DNA of 64,000 nt from Nocardia brasiliensis ATCC 700358 (GCF_000250675.2 NC_018681.1:5766001-5830000), one strand, 5' to 3'; shown: positions 35,788-45,062, counted from the first letter of the stretch. Numbers and translations: made by a program. The notes: a model not told the origin generated them from the sequence alone.

Positions 35788-36336
35788 ATGACCGCCCAGC
35801 GCGACGCCGGGCCGGTGCTCGGTGACGAACGCATCGGGATGGAGGCCCGCGCGGCCTCCGGCGACCATCTCGACGTGCGGCTGTGGTTGCGACTCCTGGC
35901 CACCACCAACGAGATCGAGCAGGAGATCCGGACCCGGCTGCGCCTGCGCTTCGCCACCTCGCTGCCCCGCTTCGACTATCTGGCACAGCTCGACCGTCAT
36001 CACGACGGCCTGCGGATGAGCGCGCTGTCGCGCTACCTGATGGTCACCGGAGGCAACGTCACCGGCTTGACCGATCAGCTGGTCGCCGAGGGCTGGGTCG
36101 ACCGGATACCGGACCCGGTCGACAAGCGGGCGACGCTGGTGCGGCTGACCCGGCTGGGCCGCACGCGATTCGAGGAGATGGCCGCCGAACACGAGGGCTG
36201 GCTCACCGAGATGTTCGCCGGTTTCGGCCGCGGAAACGAGCAGGCGCTGTTCGACCTGCTCGGCAAGCTCCGCATCCACCTCGCCACCACCGCCGAGCTC
36301 GACACCGATCCATCGACCCCACGGGACCTCGCATGA
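35788..36336 (+). CDS. MarR family regulator of the aryl-CoA operon
   Basis: This 182-residue winged-helix regulator has RLRFATSLPRFDYLAQLDRH, the recognition region MSALSRYLMVTGGNVTGLTDQLV and the wing DPVDKRATLVRLT with the conserved DxRxxxVxLT pattern. It starts one base after the SDR stop and its own stop overlaps the hydratase ATG (ATGA). It is therefore made with the enzymes, giving autoregulation through the palindrome at 32607-32634. By analogy with pathway-specific MarR proteins, the ligand is probably an aryl-CoA intermediate. Confidence 0.9.
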   Translation: MTAQRDAGPVLGDERIGMEARAASGDHLDVRLWLRLLATTNEIEQEIRTRLRLRFATSLPRFDYLAQLDRHHDGLRMSALSRYLMVTGGNVTGLTDQLVAEGWVDRIPDPVDKRATLVRLTRLGRTRFEEMAAEHEGWLTEMFAGFGRGNEQALFDLLGKLRIHLATTAELDTDPSTPRDLA

Positions 36337-37184
36337 CCCAGCACCTCGATCCCGCCCTGCGCGCGGCGAACCGCGGCACCCTCGCCGACTACACCGGCGA
36401 ACACTTCCGCTGGCAGGTCGACGCCGGCGTCGGCACGATCGTGCTCGACCGCCCGGACCGGAAGAACCCACTGACCTTCGACTCCTATGCCGAGCTGCGA
36501 GATCTGTTCCGCCGCTTGTCCTATGCCGAGGACGTCAGCGTGATCGTGCTGTCCGGCGCCGGCGAGAACTTCTGCTCCGGCGGCGACGTGCACGACATCA
36601 TCGGCCCGTTGATCGCGCTGCCCGCACCCGAACTGCTGATGTTCACCCGGATGACCGGCGATCTGGTCAAGGCGATGCGCGCGTGCCCGCAGCCGATCGT
36701 CGCGGCGGTGGACGGGGTGTGCGCGGGCGCGGGCGCGATCCTGGCCATGGCCGCGGATCTGCGCGTCGGTACCGCGCGCAGCAAGACCGCGTTCCTGTTC
36801 ACCCGGGTGGGCCTCGCCGGCTGCGATATGGGCGCCTGCGCGATCCTGCCGCGGATCATCGGACAGGGCCGCGCGTCCGAACTGCTGTACACCGGCCGGA
36901 CGATGACCGGGGCCGAAGCGTACGCGTGGGGCTTTTTCAACCAGCTGACCGAGCCGGAACAGGTACTCGGCGCAGCCGCCGAGCTGGCGCGCCGGCTGGC
37001 CGAAGGGCCGACTTTCGCCCAGGGCATCACGAAAACCATGCTGCACCAGGAGTGGTCGATGACGGTGGACCAGGCCATCGAGGCCGAAGCGCAGGCCCAA
37101 GCCCTGTGCATGCTCACCCAGGATTTCGCCCGGGCGTATCACGCGTTCCGGGACAAAGAGCGGCCGAAGTTCGAAGGGAACTAG
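36333..37184 (+). CDS. enoyl-CoA hydratase/isomerase family protein
   Basis: This 283-residue crotonase-fold enzyme has GTIVLDRPDRKNPLTFDSYAEL, the first oxyanion loop GENFCSGGDVHD and the second one GVCAGAGAILAMAADLRV, followed by FTRVGLAGCDMGACAILPRIIG. Asp in CDMG occupies the region of the catalytic acid of hydratases. In the proposed pathway it hydrates the ring-derived unsaturated acyl-CoA or cleaves the ring. It overlaps marR by four bases and is followed after 4 bp by the dehydrogenase gene. Confidence 0.9.
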   Translation: MTQHLDPALRAANRGTLADYTGEHFRWQVDAGVGTIVLDRPDRKNPLTFDSYAELRDLFRRLSYAEDVSVIVLSGAGENFCSGGDVHDIIGPLIALPAPELLMFTRMTGDLVKAMRACPQPIVAAVDGVCAGAGAILAMAADLRVGTARSKTAFLFTRVGLAGCDMGACAILPRIIGQGRASELLYTGRTMTGAEAYAWGFFNQLTEPEQVLGAAAELARRLAEGPTFAQGITKTMLHQEWSMTVDQAIEAEAQAQALCMLTQDFARAYHAFRDKERPKFEGN

Positions 37185-37188
37185 TCCG

Positions 37189-38361
37189 ATGCACGCCGAC
37201 CATTGGGACTGGCCGTTCTTCGCGGACGAGCACCGCAAACACGGTGCCGCCCTGAGTGATTGGGCAGCGGAACGGCTGGGCGGGGACACCGGAGCCGACC
37301 TCGACGACCGGTGCCGCCGACTGGTCCGGGAACTCGGGGACGCGGGCTGGCTGCGGCAGGCGGTCGCGGGCACCGACTTCGGCGGCAGTCGCGACCGGAT
37401 CGACACGCGCGCACTGTGTCTCACCCGCGAGATCCTGGCCGAGCGGGACGCACTGGCCGACTTCGCTTTCGCGATGCAGGGACTCGGCTCCGGCGCGATC
37501 AGCCTGGCGGGCACCGACGAGCAGAAACGGCGGTACCTGCCGCGGGTGGCGGCCGGCACGGCGATCGCAGCCTTCGCGCTGTCGGAGACGGAGGCGGGCT
37601 CCGACGCCGCCGCGCTGTCCTGCGCCGCGCGCGCCGACGGCGGCGATGTCGTGCTCGACGGCGAGAAGACCTGGATCTCCAACGGCGGCATCGCGGACTT
37701 CTACGTCGTGTTCGCCCGATCCGGCGAAGCCCCTGGCGCGAAGGGTATTTCGGCCTTCCTGGTCGACGCCGACAACCCGGGTCTGCACATCGCCGAGCGC
37801 TTGGACGTGATCTCCCCGCACCCGCTCGCCCGCCTGCGCTTCGACGGGTGCCGCGTACCGGCGACGCAGCGAATCGGCGCCGCGGGCGGCGGTTTCGGTG
37901 TCGCGATGCGCACCCTCGACGTCTTCCGGACCTCGGTGGCGGCCGCCGCGCTCGGCTTCGCCAGGCGCGCACTGGCCGAAGCGCTGGATCGCACCACCTC
38001 GCGACGGATGTTCGGCAGCGTGCTGGCCGATTTCCAGCTCACCCGAGCCGAACTCGCGCGCATGGCGACCACGATCGACGCGACCGCGCTGCTCACCTAC
38101 CGGGCCGCGTGGCAACGCGATCAAGGCCGCCCGGTCACCAAGGAGGCCGCCATGGCCAAGATGGCCGCGACCGAAGGCGCCCAGCAGGTCATCGACGCCG
38201 CCGTACAGATGTGGGGTGCGCTCGGGGTGGTCCGCGACCAGCCGGTCGAGCGGCTCTACCGCGATATCCGCGCCCTGCGCATCTACGAGGGCGCCACCGA
38301 GGTGCAGCAGTTGATCATCGCCCGCGAACTGCTGCGCGGCATCCCACCCGATCCGTCCTGA
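37189..38361 (+). CDS. acyl-CoA dehydrogenase
   Basis: This 390-residue FAD enzyme of the ACAD family has AIAAFALSETEAGSDAAAL (substrate and FAD binding), WISNGGIADFYVVFAR, the AARMFGSxLADFQLT-like segment 'SRRMFGSVLADFQLTRAE' and the catalytic Glu in RIYEGATEVQQLIIAREL near residue 370. It abstracts the alpha proton of an acyl-CoA and passes a hydride from the beta carbon to FAD. Its place in the operon suggests it desaturates the CoA thioester formed after ring reduction. Confidence 0.92.
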   Translation: MHADHWDWPFFADEHRKHGAALSDWAAERLGGDTGADLDDRCRRLVRELGDAGWLRQAVAGTDFGGSRDRIDTRALCLTREILAERDALADFAFAMQGLGSGAISLAGTDEQKRRYLPRVAAGTAIAAFALSETEAGSDAAALSCAARADGGDVVLDGEKTWISNGGIADFYVVFARSGEAPGAKGISAFLVDADNPGLHIAERLDVISPHPLARLRFDGCRVPATQRIGAAGGGFGVAMRTLDVFRTSVAAAALGFARRALAEALDRTTSRRMFGSVLADFQLTRAELARMATTIDATALLTYRAAWQRDQGRPVTKEAAMAKMAATEGAQQVIDAAVQMWGALGVVRDQPVERLYRDIRALRIYEGATEVQQLIIARELLRGIPPDPS

Positions 38362-38395
38362 TCTCCGCTCACCCTCTCCCCCACAAGGTTCGACC

Positions 38396-40039
38396 ATGAC
38401 AAGCGCCCACATCGACACCTTCGCCCGCGATCACCTGCCGCCGCTGGACCAGTGGCCCGACCTCGTGTTCGATCGACCGGAACTCCGCTTCCCCAGCCGA
38501 CTCAATTGCGCCACCGAACTACTCGACCGGCATGTGCTCGACGGCAACGGTGACCGGCTCTGCGTCCAGGCTCCCGGCGGTCCCCGCTGGACCTATGCCG
38601 AACTGCACGACCAGGCCAACCGGATCGCCGCGGTGCTGGTGCACGACATGGGGCTGGTGCCGGGCAACCGGGTACTCCTGGACGCCCCGAACAATCCGAT
38701 GCTCGCGGCCTGCTGGTTCGCGGTGATGAAGGCCGGCGGCATCGCCGTGACGGCCATGCCGCTGCTGCGCGTGAAAGAACTCACCCAAATCGTCGACAAG
38801 GCGCAGATCACCCACGCACTGTGCGATGCGGCGCTGGCCGGTCAGCTCGCGGCGGTCGCGGCCGCCTGCCCCACCCTCGACCGGATCCGCTACTTCCACA
38901 GCAGTTCCGGCGACGGGCTCGAAGCGCTGATGGCCCGCCACGACGGCTGGTTCGATACCGTGGCCACCGCGGCCGACGACGTCTGTCTCATCGCCTTCAC
39001 CTCCGGCACCACCGGAGTTCCCAAGGCCACCGCGCACTTTCACCGCGACGTGCTGGCGATCTGCCACACCTTCCCGCGGCACATCCTGCGGCCCGAACCC
39101 GACGACGTGTTCATCGGCAGCCCGCCACTGGCTTTCACGTTCGGGCTCGGCGGATTGCTGTTGTTCCCCATGACGGTCGGGGCGTCGACGGTGCTGGTCG
39201 AGCAGGCGAGTCCGGCCCGATTACTGGAGGCCATCACCGAATTCGGCGCGACCGTGCTGTTCACCGCGCCCACCTCCTACCGGATTCTCGCGCGGCACGG
39301 GGCCGGCCTGCGCGGCACCACACTGCGCAAGTGCGTCTCCGCGGGTGAACCGTTGCCGCCGTCGACCCGCACCCGCTGGCGCGAGGCCACCGGGATCGAG
39401 CTGATCGACGGCATCGGCGCCACCGAGCTGCTGCACATCTTCATCTCGGCCGACGAGGCGCACGCGCGACCGGGCGCGACCGGGTTGCCGGTGCCCGGAT
39501 ATCAAGCCCGGGTGGTGGACGCGGACGGAAACACGTTGGGGCCCGGGGAAGTCGGGCTGCTGGCGGTGCGCGGGCCGACCGGTTGCCGCTACCTCGCCGA
39601 CGAGCGGCAGACGGTCTATGTGCGCGACGGCTGGAACTACACCGGCGACGCGTACTGGGTCGACGCCGACGGCTATTTCCACTATCAGGCTCGTTCAGAC
39701 GACATGATCGTGTCGTCCGGTTACAACATCGCCGCGCCCGAGGTGGAGGATGCCCTGGCGGGGCATGCCGCCGTGGCCGACTGCGCGGTGATCGGCGTGC
39801 CCGACGAGGATCGGGGTCAGATCGTCAAAGCCTATGTGGTGCTTCGTCCGGAGATCGACGCCACCGACGGGATGGTCGAGGAATTGCAGGACTTCGTGAA
39901 ACGTACTGTGGCCCCGTACAAGTACCCGCGGGCCATCGCCTTCGTCGCGGATCTGCCGCGCACCCCGACCGGCAAGCTGCAACGCTTCCGCTTACGTGAA
40001 ACCGGTGCGATGCACGGGGATTCGGCGGCGACGGCATGA
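38396..40039 (+). CDS. 2-aminobenzoate/benzoate-type aryl-CoA ligase
   Basis: This 547-residue adenylate-forming ligase is of the benzoate-CoA ligase group: GPRWTYAELHDQANRIAAVL, the P-loop FTSGTTGVPKATAHFHRD, DGIGATELLHIFISA, YTGDAYWVDADGYFHYQAR-type A8 region and the C-terminal TPTGKLQRFRLR with the catalytic Lys. The GIGATELLHIFIS wording is characteristic of benzoate and aminobenzoate ligases. It activates the aromatic acid with ATP and CoA, the first step of the pathway. Its stop overlaps the ATG of the Rid gene. Confidence 0.92.
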   Translation: MTSAHIDTFARDHLPPLDQWPDLVFDRPELRFPSRLNCATELLDRHVLDGNGDRLCVQAPGGPRWTYAELHDQANRIAAVLVHDMGLVPGNRVLLDAPNNPMLAACWFAVMKAGGIAVTAMPLLRVKELTQIVDKAQITHALCDAALAGQLAAVAAACPTLDRIRYFHSSSGDGLEALMARHDGWFDTVATAADDVCLIAFTSGTTGVPKATAHFHRDVLAICHTFPRHILRPEPDDVFIGSPPLAFTFGLGGLLLFPMTVGASTVLVEQASPARLLEAITEFGATVLFTAPTSYRILARHGAGLRGTTLRKCVSAGEPLPPSTRTRWREATGIELIDGIGATELLHIFISADEAHARPGATGLPVPGYQARVVDADGNTLGPGEVGLLAVRGPTGCRYLADERQTVYVRDGWNYTGDAYWVDADGYFHYQARSDDMIVSSGYNIAAPEVEDALAGHAAVADCAVIGVPDEDRGQIVKAYVVLRPEIDATDGMVEELQDFVKRTVAPYKYPRAIAFVADLPRTPTGKLQRFRLRETGAMHGDSAATA

Positions 40040-40434
40040 GGGTCCTGCAACCGCCGGGGTGGCCGCGGCCGCGCGGTTACGCGAACGGCGTCGTCGCGCG
40101 CGGCGAGCTGGTGTTCGTGGCGGGCATGGTCGGCTGGGACAGCGACGGCGTGTTCCGCGCCCACGACCTCGCCGGCCAGGTCCGCCAGGCGCTGCGCAAT
40201 GTCGTCGCGGTGCTGGCCGAGGCGGGCGCCGAGCCCGCGCACATCGTCCGGATGACGTGGTACGTCACCGACGCCGACGCCTACCTCGCGGCCCAACGCG
40301 AGATCGGCACGGCCTTCAAGGACATCATCGGCACCTTCGACGCCGCGATGACCGCCATCGAGGTCACCCGGCTCATCGAAAAACAAGCCATGGTCGAAAT
40401 CGAGGTCACCGCCGTCATCCCCGACCGCGCGTAG
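40036..40434 (+). CDS. RidA/YjgF-family protein lacking Arg105
   Basis: This 132-residue Rid-fold protein has the family frame: RGELVFVAGMVGWDSDG, VRQALRNVVAVLAEAGAEPAHIVRMTWYVTDADAY and the C-terminal AIEVTRLIEKQAMVEIEVTAVI. The position of the catalytic Arg105 of RidA enamine/imine deaminases is Met105 here (FDAAMTAIEV). Rid-family members occur in aminobenzoyl-CoA and other nitrogen-aromatic operons, where an enamine or imine is expected. Without the Arg the mechanism must differ. It is coupled by ATGA to the ligase gene and is the last gene of the operon. Confidence 0.88.
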   Translation: MRVLQPPGWPRPRGYANGVVARGELVFVAGMVGWDSDGVFRAHDLAGQVRQALRNVVAVLAEAGAEPAHIVRMTWYVTDADAYLAAQREIGTAFKDIIGTFDAAMTAIEVTRLIEKQAMVEIEVTAVIPDRA

Positions 40435-40733
40435 GCGGGCGCACGCGCCGCGCCCCGCCTTGTGCGTAAGCCGCATAACCGCAGGCAGAAGCTGTGCACA
40501 TGGCCGAAAGGTGGCCGCCGTGCACATATTCCGGGCTGATGTTCGGCCGAATTTCCGAACGAAGTCACCGAACCCGCTGGCGTCCGGCGAACATTCTGGA
40601 GACACTGTTCGGACCTCCGGAAAATTCTGGAGGTGGGGGAACACCTGAAGAGAGACAGTCAACGGCGCTCAAAACGGACACCGAGCGCCTTCGCCGACCG
40701 GGCCGCGCCCCGGCAGTGCACACGGAGTACACG

Positions 40734-41642
40734 ATGTTTTCGCGATGGAAGAACACCGCCGCCTGCGCGGCCGCCATGGTCACCGCAGTCCTGCCGGTCG
40801 GCGCGGCGACGACCGCACAAGCCGCCCCGCAACACTGCCCCGAAATGTACGTGGTCGCGGTGCCCGGCACCTGGGAGACCTCGAACGCCGAGCCGGGCAA
40901 GGGGATGCTCGCCGCCGTCGCCGACAACTTGCCGGGCGACGTGGCGACCGACTACGTCGCCTACCCGGCGACCGCGTTCCCGTGGGAAGGCGACGTCTAC
41001 GGACGTTCCAAGCAGGAAGCCATCAACGGCACCCGCGCACTGCTCACCGGCATGGCCCAGCGCTGCGACTCGACCCGGTTCGCGCTGCTCGGCTACAGCC
41101 AGGGCGCGGACGCCGCCGGTGACGTCGCCGCCGAGATCGGCACCGGGCTCGGCGTGGTGCGCCCCGAGCGCGTCGCCCTGGTCGGGCTCATCTCCGATCC
41201 GCGCCGCTCGCCCACCGACACGCTGATCGGCCCGCCGGTCCTCGGCGCGGGTGCGGGCGGCCCGCGCCTGGGCGGTTTCGGCTGGCTCACCCCGCAGACC
41301 TACACCTTCTGCGCCGCGGGCGATCTGTACTGCGCGATCCCCGACGGTGATTTCGCCGCCCGCATCGCCGGCTTCTTCGCTCAGATCTCGAACCCCAACC
41401 CCGCGCTGCTCGACGCCTACCAGCAGCAGGCCAACGCGCTCATCGCCGACGCGCTCGCCGCGGGTGGTCTCGGGTTGCTGTCCGACCAGCTGAACAACTC
41501 GGCCTACGAAGAGCGCAAGCAGCAGATCGATGACTTCCTGAAGTCCGGCATCCACCAGAGCTACCCGCATTACGCGGTCGGCGGCGGGGACACCCCGCTG
41601 ACCTGGCTGCGTGAGCGGTTGATCGAGGTGTCCAGGGGCTGA
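40734..41642 (+). CDS. secreted cutinase-family esterase
   Basis: This 302-residue protein has a signal peptide (ACAAAMVTAVLPVGAATTAQAA) and a cutinase/Culp-like alpha/beta hydrolase domain: CPEMYVVAVPGTWETS, the nucleophile elbow LLGYSQGADAAGDV, Cys-containing TFCAAGDLYCAIPDGDF (Asp region) and the catalytic His in HQSYPHYAVGG. Nocardia and mycobacteria secrete several such esterases or lipases. GGAG lies eight bases before ATG 40734. The 299 bp between this gene and the Rid gene contain no recognised gene. It ends at a strong bidirectional terminator. Confidence 0.9.
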   Translation: MFSRWKNTAACAAAMVTAVLPVGAATTAQAAPQHCPEMYVVAVPGTWETSNAEPGKGMLAAVADNLPGDVATDYVAYPATAFPWEGDVYGRSKQEAINGTRALLTGMAQRCDSTRFALLGYSQGADAAGDVAAEIGTGLGVVRPERVALVGLISDPRRSPTDTLIGPPVLGAGAGGPRLGGFGWLTPQTYTFCAAGDLYCAIPDGDFAARIAGFFAQISNPNPALLDAYQQQANALIADALAAGGLGLLSDQLNNSAYEERKQQIDDFLKSGIHQSYPHYAVGGGDTPLTWLRERLIEVSRG

Positions 41643-41649
41643 GCCCGGC

Positions 41650-41682
41650 GCGGCGGTCCGGCGCTGAACGCCGGACCGCCGC
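41650..41682. terminator. bidirectional terminator between cutinase and cutC
   Basis: GCGGCGGTCCGGCG (41650-41663) and CGCCGGACCGCCGC (41669-41682) form a perfect 14-bp stem with a CTGAA loop, between convergent stops at 41642 and 41687. Confidence 0.9.
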
Positions 41683-41686
41683 AACA

Positions 41687-42430
41687 CTATTCGGCTCGCC
41701 GCCGACCGTGCACGAGGCGGCAGAGTTCGGCGGCCTCGGCGGGGTCGGTGTCGAAGCGGTCGAAGCCTTGCGGCACACCGGCTCCCGCGAACAACGCCCC
41801 GCTGCCCTCGGCGCCCGGCACCGGTGTGCGCATTGCCGCGTGCAGGTCGGCGACACCGGTGGCGTCCAGCGCCGCGACGGCATTCGACGGGCGGACACCG
41901 CCGCACGCCATCACGTCGAGCGCACCCGCGGCCCGCCCCACCAGATCCTTGATCACCGCCGCACCGTCGAGGACCGCCCGCTGCCTGCCCGCGGTGAGCA
42001 CCCTGGTGAAACCGAGTTCGATCACCTGATCCAGAGTCCGCTGCGAGGACGCACTGACGTCGATCGCCCGGTGAAAGGTGATATCCAGGTGTTCAGCCGC
42101 CGCGACGAACGCCTCGCAAGCCGGATCGACCGCGCCCGACCCGTCGAGCGCACCGACGACGACCCCGTCGGCGCCGGCCACCCGCGCCGCGACGATATCG
42201 CGGACCATCAGGTCGATCTCGTCGCGCGTGTACACGAAATCACCCGGCCGGGGCCGGATCAGCACGTGCACCTGGGTTTTCGCGGTGGCGGCGATCGCGT
42301 GCTCGAGCAGGCCGAGGCTGGGCGTGAGCCCGCCGTCGGACAGCCCGCCGCACAACTCGATCCGATCCGCTCCCGCCTGTTCGGCGATTCGCACCCCGTT
42401 GACCGACTCCACACAGATCTCTATGCGCAC
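41687..42430 (-). CDS. cutC: CutC family protein (copper homeostasis-type TIM barrel)
   Basis: This 247-residue TIM-barrel protein has the CutC signature: IEICVESVNGVRIAEQAGADRIELCGGL, GGLTPSLGLLEHA, VLIRPRPGDFVYTRDE, DGVVVGALDGSGAVD, ITFHRAID, FTRVLTAGRQRAV and VMACGGVRPSNA. CutC was linked to copper tolerance in E. coli, but its biochemical role is still debated. GTG 42430 starts directly at strand 1. It is convergent with the cutinase gene. Confidence 0.92.
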   Translation of the reverse strand: MRIEICVESVNGVRIAEQAGADRIELCGGLSDGGLTPSLGLLEHAIAATAKTQVHVLIRPRPGDFVYTRDEIDLMVRDIVAARVAGADGVVVGALDGSGAVDPACEAFVAAAEHLDITFHRAIDVSASSQRTLDQVIELGFTRVLTAGRQRAVLDGAAVIKDLVGRAAGALDVMACGGVRPSNAVAALDATGVADLHAAMRTPVPGAEGSGALFAGAGVPQGFDRFDTDPAEAAELCRLVHGRRRAE

Positions 42431-42456
42431 ACCAGCGAGTATCCCCGCCGACCCGC

Positions 42457-42732
42457 CTACCCGGACCGCAGCACCCGATAGATCGTCTCGGATTTCGGAC
42501 TCGGCCGCGCCACCTCGTGCCAGCCGATCTCCTCCGCCCGGCGCGCGATCGCCGCCCGCACCTGCGCCGGATCGACGTCGTCCTCGAAAAACGCCACAGA
42601 CAGCCCGTTTCCGGTCTGCTCGTCGACGAGGTGATAGGCCTGTAAGACACCCGGGACGGCTTTCGCGGCGTCGATCACCCACTGCCGGTCGTCGTCGGGC
42701 ATCGGTTCCCACACAGCTACGCGAGCGAACAT
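42457..42732 (-). CDS. small ABM-like conserved hypothetical protein
   Basis: This 91-residue protein (MFARVAVWEPMPDDDRQWVIDAAKA...) has the look of a ferredoxin-like/ABM-type small domain (VPGVLQAYHLVDEQTGNGLSVAFFEDDVD). No catalytic residues can be named. ATG 42732 has AAAGG at proper spacing; the ATG two codons upstream (42738) abuts the same RBS. It lies between cutC and the flavin monooxygenase on the same strand, 26 bp upstream of cutC, and may be part of their operon. Confidence 0.68.
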   Translation of the reverse strand: MFARVAVWEPMPDDDRQWVIDAAKAVPGVLQAYHLVDEQTGNGLSVAFFEDDVDPAQVRAAIARRAEEIGWHEVARPSPKSETIYRVLRSG

Positions 42733-42777
42733 GTCCATCCTTTCCGCGGGGACGATGCGACGGTACCGCCGGCCTGT

Positions 42778-44022
42778 TCAGTTCGGCAGTGGATCGGCGC
42801 CGAGGGTTTTCGTCCCGTTCGCCGCGGAAAGCCGCACCATCGCGAACCCCTCCTCGAGCATGTCCCGCTCGTAGTCGCGGATCGCGTCGAGTAGTGTGCC
42901 CTGATCTGTCGCGGCGGCCAGCGCCGCGGCGAGGGCCGCGGCGTCCCGCAGCGCCATGTTCGCGCCGGCACCGGCCGCGGGGCTCATGGCGTGGATCGCG
43001 TCACCGAGCAAGGTCACGGTCGAACTCGGCCATGGTGCGACGGGCACGCTGCTGCGCACGACGATCGGGTAGACGCTCGACGGGATCCAGCCCCCGACGA
43101 TGCGAGTGACCAGCGGATGCCAGCCGGACAGCTGGCCGAGCGCCAGGTTTCGCAGCTGTGCGCCGTCGGCTGCGCGAAGACCGTTGTCCCCCAAGGGGAG
43201 TCGGTCGACGTGGCATCCGAACAACACGGCGAGAGTGTCCGCCACCGCGCCCAGCCGGAGTCCGGGAACCAGCCGGGCGGCGGCCGTCGCCGGAGGTTCC
43301 CGGTATTGCACGGGCGCGATACCGACGAACCGCCGGTCCGGATCCACCACGGAATTGAACACACCGAACATCGTCGGCGGGAGGGCGCGGCGCAGTTCCG
43401 GCGTGAGCGGCACCCGCCCGTAGATCAAGCGTGTCCGGGTGTCGACGACGCGGGCCTGCGGCAGCCGCACCCCTCGGATCGCCGACCCGACACCGTCCGC
43501 GGCGACCAGCACTGTGCCGCGCGCCTTTCCGCCGTCCGCGAATCGCGCTGTCACGACATCATTTTCACTGACGTATCCCACGCAACGTCGGCCGAAGTGC
43601 ACGACGTCGTCGAGACCGGACAAGAGGATGCGCCGCAATATCCGCCGGTCGATCACCGTGTGCGCGGGCATGACCTCGGCCCCGGCGCTCTGCCCAGGTG
43701 CCGGTTCGTCCAGGGTGAACACCCCCGTCGGACTCAGCTGCGCATCGAAACCGTGCACCACGGGCGCAGGGCGTCCGGCGATCGCACCGATGAGCGAGAA
43801 CAGCTGCGGCGGAAGGCTTTCCGCCAGCGCCCGCCGTCCACGCCAGTCGAGGTGCAGCCGATGCCCCTGTGCCCTGACATCTACCGCAGCATCCCGTTCG
43901 TACACGGCGACACCGATCCCGGCCCGCCGTAATCCTTGGGCCAGACAGAGTCCGCCCAGCCCGGCACCGATCACGATGACATCCGGACACACCGAATCGA
44001 ACTTGCGCACAACACACCTCAC
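42778..44022 (-). CDS. FAD-dependent monooxygenase (PHBH-type)
   Basis: This 414-residue class A flavoprotein hydroxylase has the FAD motif VIVIGAGLGGLCLAQGLRRAG, the DG motif VLVAADGVGSAIRGVRL and the GD motif VTLLGDAIHAMSPAAGAGANMALRD. It would hydroxylate an aromatic or polyketide-like substrate using NAD(P)H and O2; the substrate is unknown. GTG 44022 is taken as start, but the GTG four codons on (44010) has a GAGGTG sequence in front and may be the real one. It is the first gene of a possible monooxygenase-ABM-cutC unit. Confidence 0.85.
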   Translation of the reverse strand: MRCVVRKFDSVCPDVIVIGAGLGGLCLAQGLRRAGIGVAVYERDAAVDVRAQGHRLHLDWRGRRALAESLPPQLFSLIGAIAGRPAPVVHGFDAQLSPTGVFTLDEPAPGQSAGAEVMPAHTVIDRRILRRILLSGLDDVVHFGRRCVGYVSENDVVTARFADGGKARGTVLVAADGVGSAIRGVRLPQARVVDTRTRLIYGRVPLTPELRRALPPTMFGVFNSVVDPDRRFVGIAPVQYREPPATAAARLVPGLRLGAVADTLAVLFGCHVDRLPLGDNGLRAADGAQLRNLALGQLSGWHPLVTRIVGGWIPSSVYPIVVRSSVPVAPWPSSTVTLLGDAIHAMSPAAGAGANMALRDAAALAAALAAATDQGTLLDAIRDYERDMLEEGFAMVRLSAANGTKTLGADPLPN

Positions 44023-44393
44023 CGAAGTCGATTACGACTCCCACCTCCCCGATGCCGTCGGACATCGAGAAACCGTGCAGTGAGGCCGAAGCCCGCGAGC
44101 GTCCACAGGACTCTCCGGTGAGAAGACCACCCCAGACTAGCACCGCCCGGACGAATACCGCCGCGTCCGTTGGTTGCTCGAGGTATACTGCGGGTACGCG
44201 GATGATTGTGCGATACGAAACCCGTTGCGGCGCAAACACAGTGCGTCACGGGTGGTATCGAGATCGAATCCCGTCGCGGAGAACATGTTCGGCCTCGGGT
44301 CGAATTCTGCTGATAGATCGCCACACTGGCTGTTTGGGGGAACTGCCCACTGCATCGGGGTCCGAGTCGGCACGCGGAGAAAAGGAGTTGCCC
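44023..44393. other. divergent intergenic region
   Basis: This lies between the minus-strand monooxygenase and the plus-strand TerD gene. No gene is recognised. GGTATACT at 44182-44189 looks like an extended -10 element on the plus strand for a transcript reaching the TerD gene. Confidence 0.4.
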
Positions 44394-45062
44394 ATGCAGC
44401 GAACGAGCAACGATGCGACCACCCGGCTGATGAGTGACCACGGCGTCCGGATCGGACGTTCCCACCAACGGCAGCAACGGATTTCACGGATAGCGCACAC
44501 CGGCGCGTACGCGTCCGGGTCCGCGCCGGTCCGCCACATCGAACCACCCGCCGGCCGCAGTGCGACACTGCGCTACGTTCGCATGGGCCTCGGCTGGGCG
44601 CCGTTCGACGGCACACATCTCGCCGCCGACCTCGACGCCACCGCCCTGCTCTTCGACGGCCACCGCCTGCTCGACGCCGTCTATTTCGCCCAGCTCACCT
44701 CCGGTGACAACGCGGTCCGCCACCACGGCACCGGCCACCTCGGCGCCGGTCACGGCGACAGCGAGATCATCACCGCCGATCTGTCGCGCGCCCACCCGCG
44801 GGTCAGCACGGTCCTGTTCGTCGTCACCTCGTACCAGCACCACACCTTCGACCGCGTTCCCGACGCCTACTGCCGGGTCGTGGACGGCGTCAACCGCACC
44901 GAGCTCGCCTACCTCGACCTGACCCGCACCGCACACACCGGCGTGGTGGTCGCCGCCGTGCACCGCACCGGTAACGGCTGGAAGCTGCGTCGCATCGCCC
45001 GCCCCATCACCGCCACCCACCCGCTCGAGGCGGTCCCGCTGATCGGCGCCCACCTCGTGTGA
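44394..45062 (+). CDS. TerD-domain protein
   Basis: This 222-residue protein starts at ATG 44394 with AAAGGAG upstream. After a basic, disordered-looking N-terminus (about 50 residues, QRTSNDATTRLMSDHGV, RSHQRQQRISRIAH) it carries one TerD/Ca-binding stress domain: LGWAPFDGTHLAADLDATALLFDGHRLLDAVYF, SGDNAVRHHGTGHLGAGHGDSEIITADLS, STVLFVVTSY..HTFDRVPDAYCRVVDG and WKLRRIARPI. TerD proteins bind calcium and function in tellurite/phage/DNA-stress resistance complexes, but the usual ter neighbours are absent here. Confidence 0.85.
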   Translation: MQRTSNDATTRLMSDHGVRIGRSHQRQQRISRIAHTGAYASGSAPVRHIEPPAGRSATLRYVRMGLGWAPFDGTHLAADLDATALLFDGHRLLDAVYFAQLTSGDNAVRHHGTGHLGAGHGDSEIITADLSRAHPRVSTVLFVVTSYQHHTFDRVPDAYCRVVDGVNRTELAYLDLTRTAHTGVVVAAVHRTGNGWKLRRIARPITATHPLEAVPLIGAHLV

